Source: Bacteriovoracaceae bacterium (GTDB taxonomy: Bacteria; Bdellovibrionota; Bacteriovoracia; Bacteriovoracales; Bacteriovoracaceae). From it: DNA of 5,307 nucleotides. This document shows positions 4,871 to 5,307 of this stretch, piece after piece. The notes below the pieces were generated by a model. It was not told the DNA's origin and did not search any database. It saw nothing but the letters and a program-made list of their open reading frames with translations. How positions within the stretch are numbered: position 1 is the stretch's first letter; every line of letters begins with the position of its first letter. The stretch spans positions 1 to 5,307 of the forward strand of contig SKIL01000082.1 of assembly GCA_007116425.1 (NCBI GenBank), read 5' to 3'. Position numbers and translations under genes: made by a program.

Positions 4871-5307
4871 TCACTTCTCTAGATCTTCGAGTCGACGATA
4901 GAGGGTTCGTCGACCAATTCCGAGTAAAGAGGCCGCTCTTTTCTTATTCCCTTCAACCCGGTCCAAGACAAAAGAAATATATTTTTGCTCTAAGTCGGAT
5001 AAGGGAAGAATTTCATCAACAGTAAAAAGAGAAGACTCTAATTTCTCTGTATCACTAAAATTTTTAGACGTTAGCTGCTGAGAATTTTTTGATTTGAATT
5101 TTTCACCGAGATGAGAAACTTTAAGCTCTTCATCGTCGCAAAAGGCAACGGCCCTTTCAATTATGCCTTTTAGTTCACGCACATTTCCAGGGAAATCATA
5201 AGACTGCAATTGCTTCAAGGCCTCCGAGCTAATCGACTTAACGGGACGACTTAACTCCGAAGAAAAGTTTTGAAGAAACGACATACTTAAAAGACCTATG
5301 TCGCTCC
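4871..5307 (-). CDS. Sigma-54-dependent enhancer-binding protein (NtrC family), C-terminal part
   Basis: The gene is cut by the window edge: the reading frame is open through 5307, so the ATG at 5284 is an internal Met. The 144 complete codons visible cover the end of the AAA+ ATPase domain and the DNA-binding tail. SDIGLL...FLQNF corresponds to the family's DIPLL...FL segment, and FPGNVREL (5194-5171) is the sensor II motif, followed by IIERAVAFC. A polar linker of about 40 residues leads to LSDLEQKYISFVL and the Fis-type helix-turn-helix NKKRAASLLGIGRRTLYRRL. Such proteins bind upstream DNA and use ATP to open promoters held by RNA polymerase with sigma-54. The Walker motifs, the GAFTGA loop and any receiver or sensor domain are outside the window, so whether it is a two-component response regulator is unknown. 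It lies upstream of, and on the same strand as, the sigma-54 promoter at 4760-4776. Confidence 0.93.
   Translation of the reverse strand, partial: SDIGLLSMSFLQNFSSELSRPVKSISSEALKQLQSYDFPGNVRELKGIIERAVAFCDDEELKVSHLGEKFKSKNSQQLTSKNFSDTEKLESSLFTVDEILPLSDLEQKYISFVLDRVEGNKKRAASLLGIGRRTLYRRLEDLEK

Noticed and set aside
4771..5025. Plus-strand open frame of 84 codons across the control region and the activator gene
   Set aside because: It lies mostly antisense to the well-supported Fis-type helix-turn-helix tail, has no ribosome binding site or recognisable motif, and crosses the sigma-54 promoter region.

Overview
The window reads as a chromosomal stretch of an AT-rich Gram-negative bacterium. The evidence is an outer-membrane TonB-dependent receptor ending in Phe, three small exported proteins with Sec-type signal peptides, and an NtrC-type sigma-54 activator. 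The AT-rich intergenic DNA, the mix of secreted small proteins and the density of regulators fit Bdellovibrionota (Bacteriovorax or Halobacteriovorax-like) or a gammaproteobacterium. That placement is an impression from protein style, not a demonstrated assignment. There are no tRNA or rRNA genes, CRISPR arrays, transposases, integrases or other mobility signs.

Layout, left to right: (1) 1-89, a short leader; (2) 90-2183 (+), a complete TonB-dependent outer-membrane receptor; (3) 2180-2575 (-), a small exported protein whose stop codon overlaps that of the receptor gene; (4) 2576-2687, a gap with inverted repeats; (5) 2688-3593 (-), a LysR-type regulator; (6) 3594-3681, a divergent control region, with a perfect 24-bp palindrome lying across the regulator's proposed start codon; (7) 3682-4284 (+), a periplasmic YceI-family protein; (8) 4288-4320, a strong terminator that can work in both directions; (9) 4339-4719 (-), a small exported DUF4168-like protein; (10) 4720-4870, a control region with a full-consensus sigma-54 (-24/-12) promoter and a palindrome about 86 bp upstream of its predicted start; (11) 4871-5307 (-), the C-terminal part of a sigma-54 enhancer-binding protein that runs off the window.

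Two regulatory pairings stand out. The LysR regulator and YceI gene are divergent around a long perfect palindrome, the classic geometry for a regulator controlling its neighbour and itself. The sigma-54 activator lies directly upstream of, and on the same strand as, a sigma-54 promoter that drives the DUF4168-like gene. This suggests a local activator-target pair for a secreted protein of unknown function. No wholly new multi-gene system is visible; the protein families are known and the most interesting signals are in the intergenic DNA.
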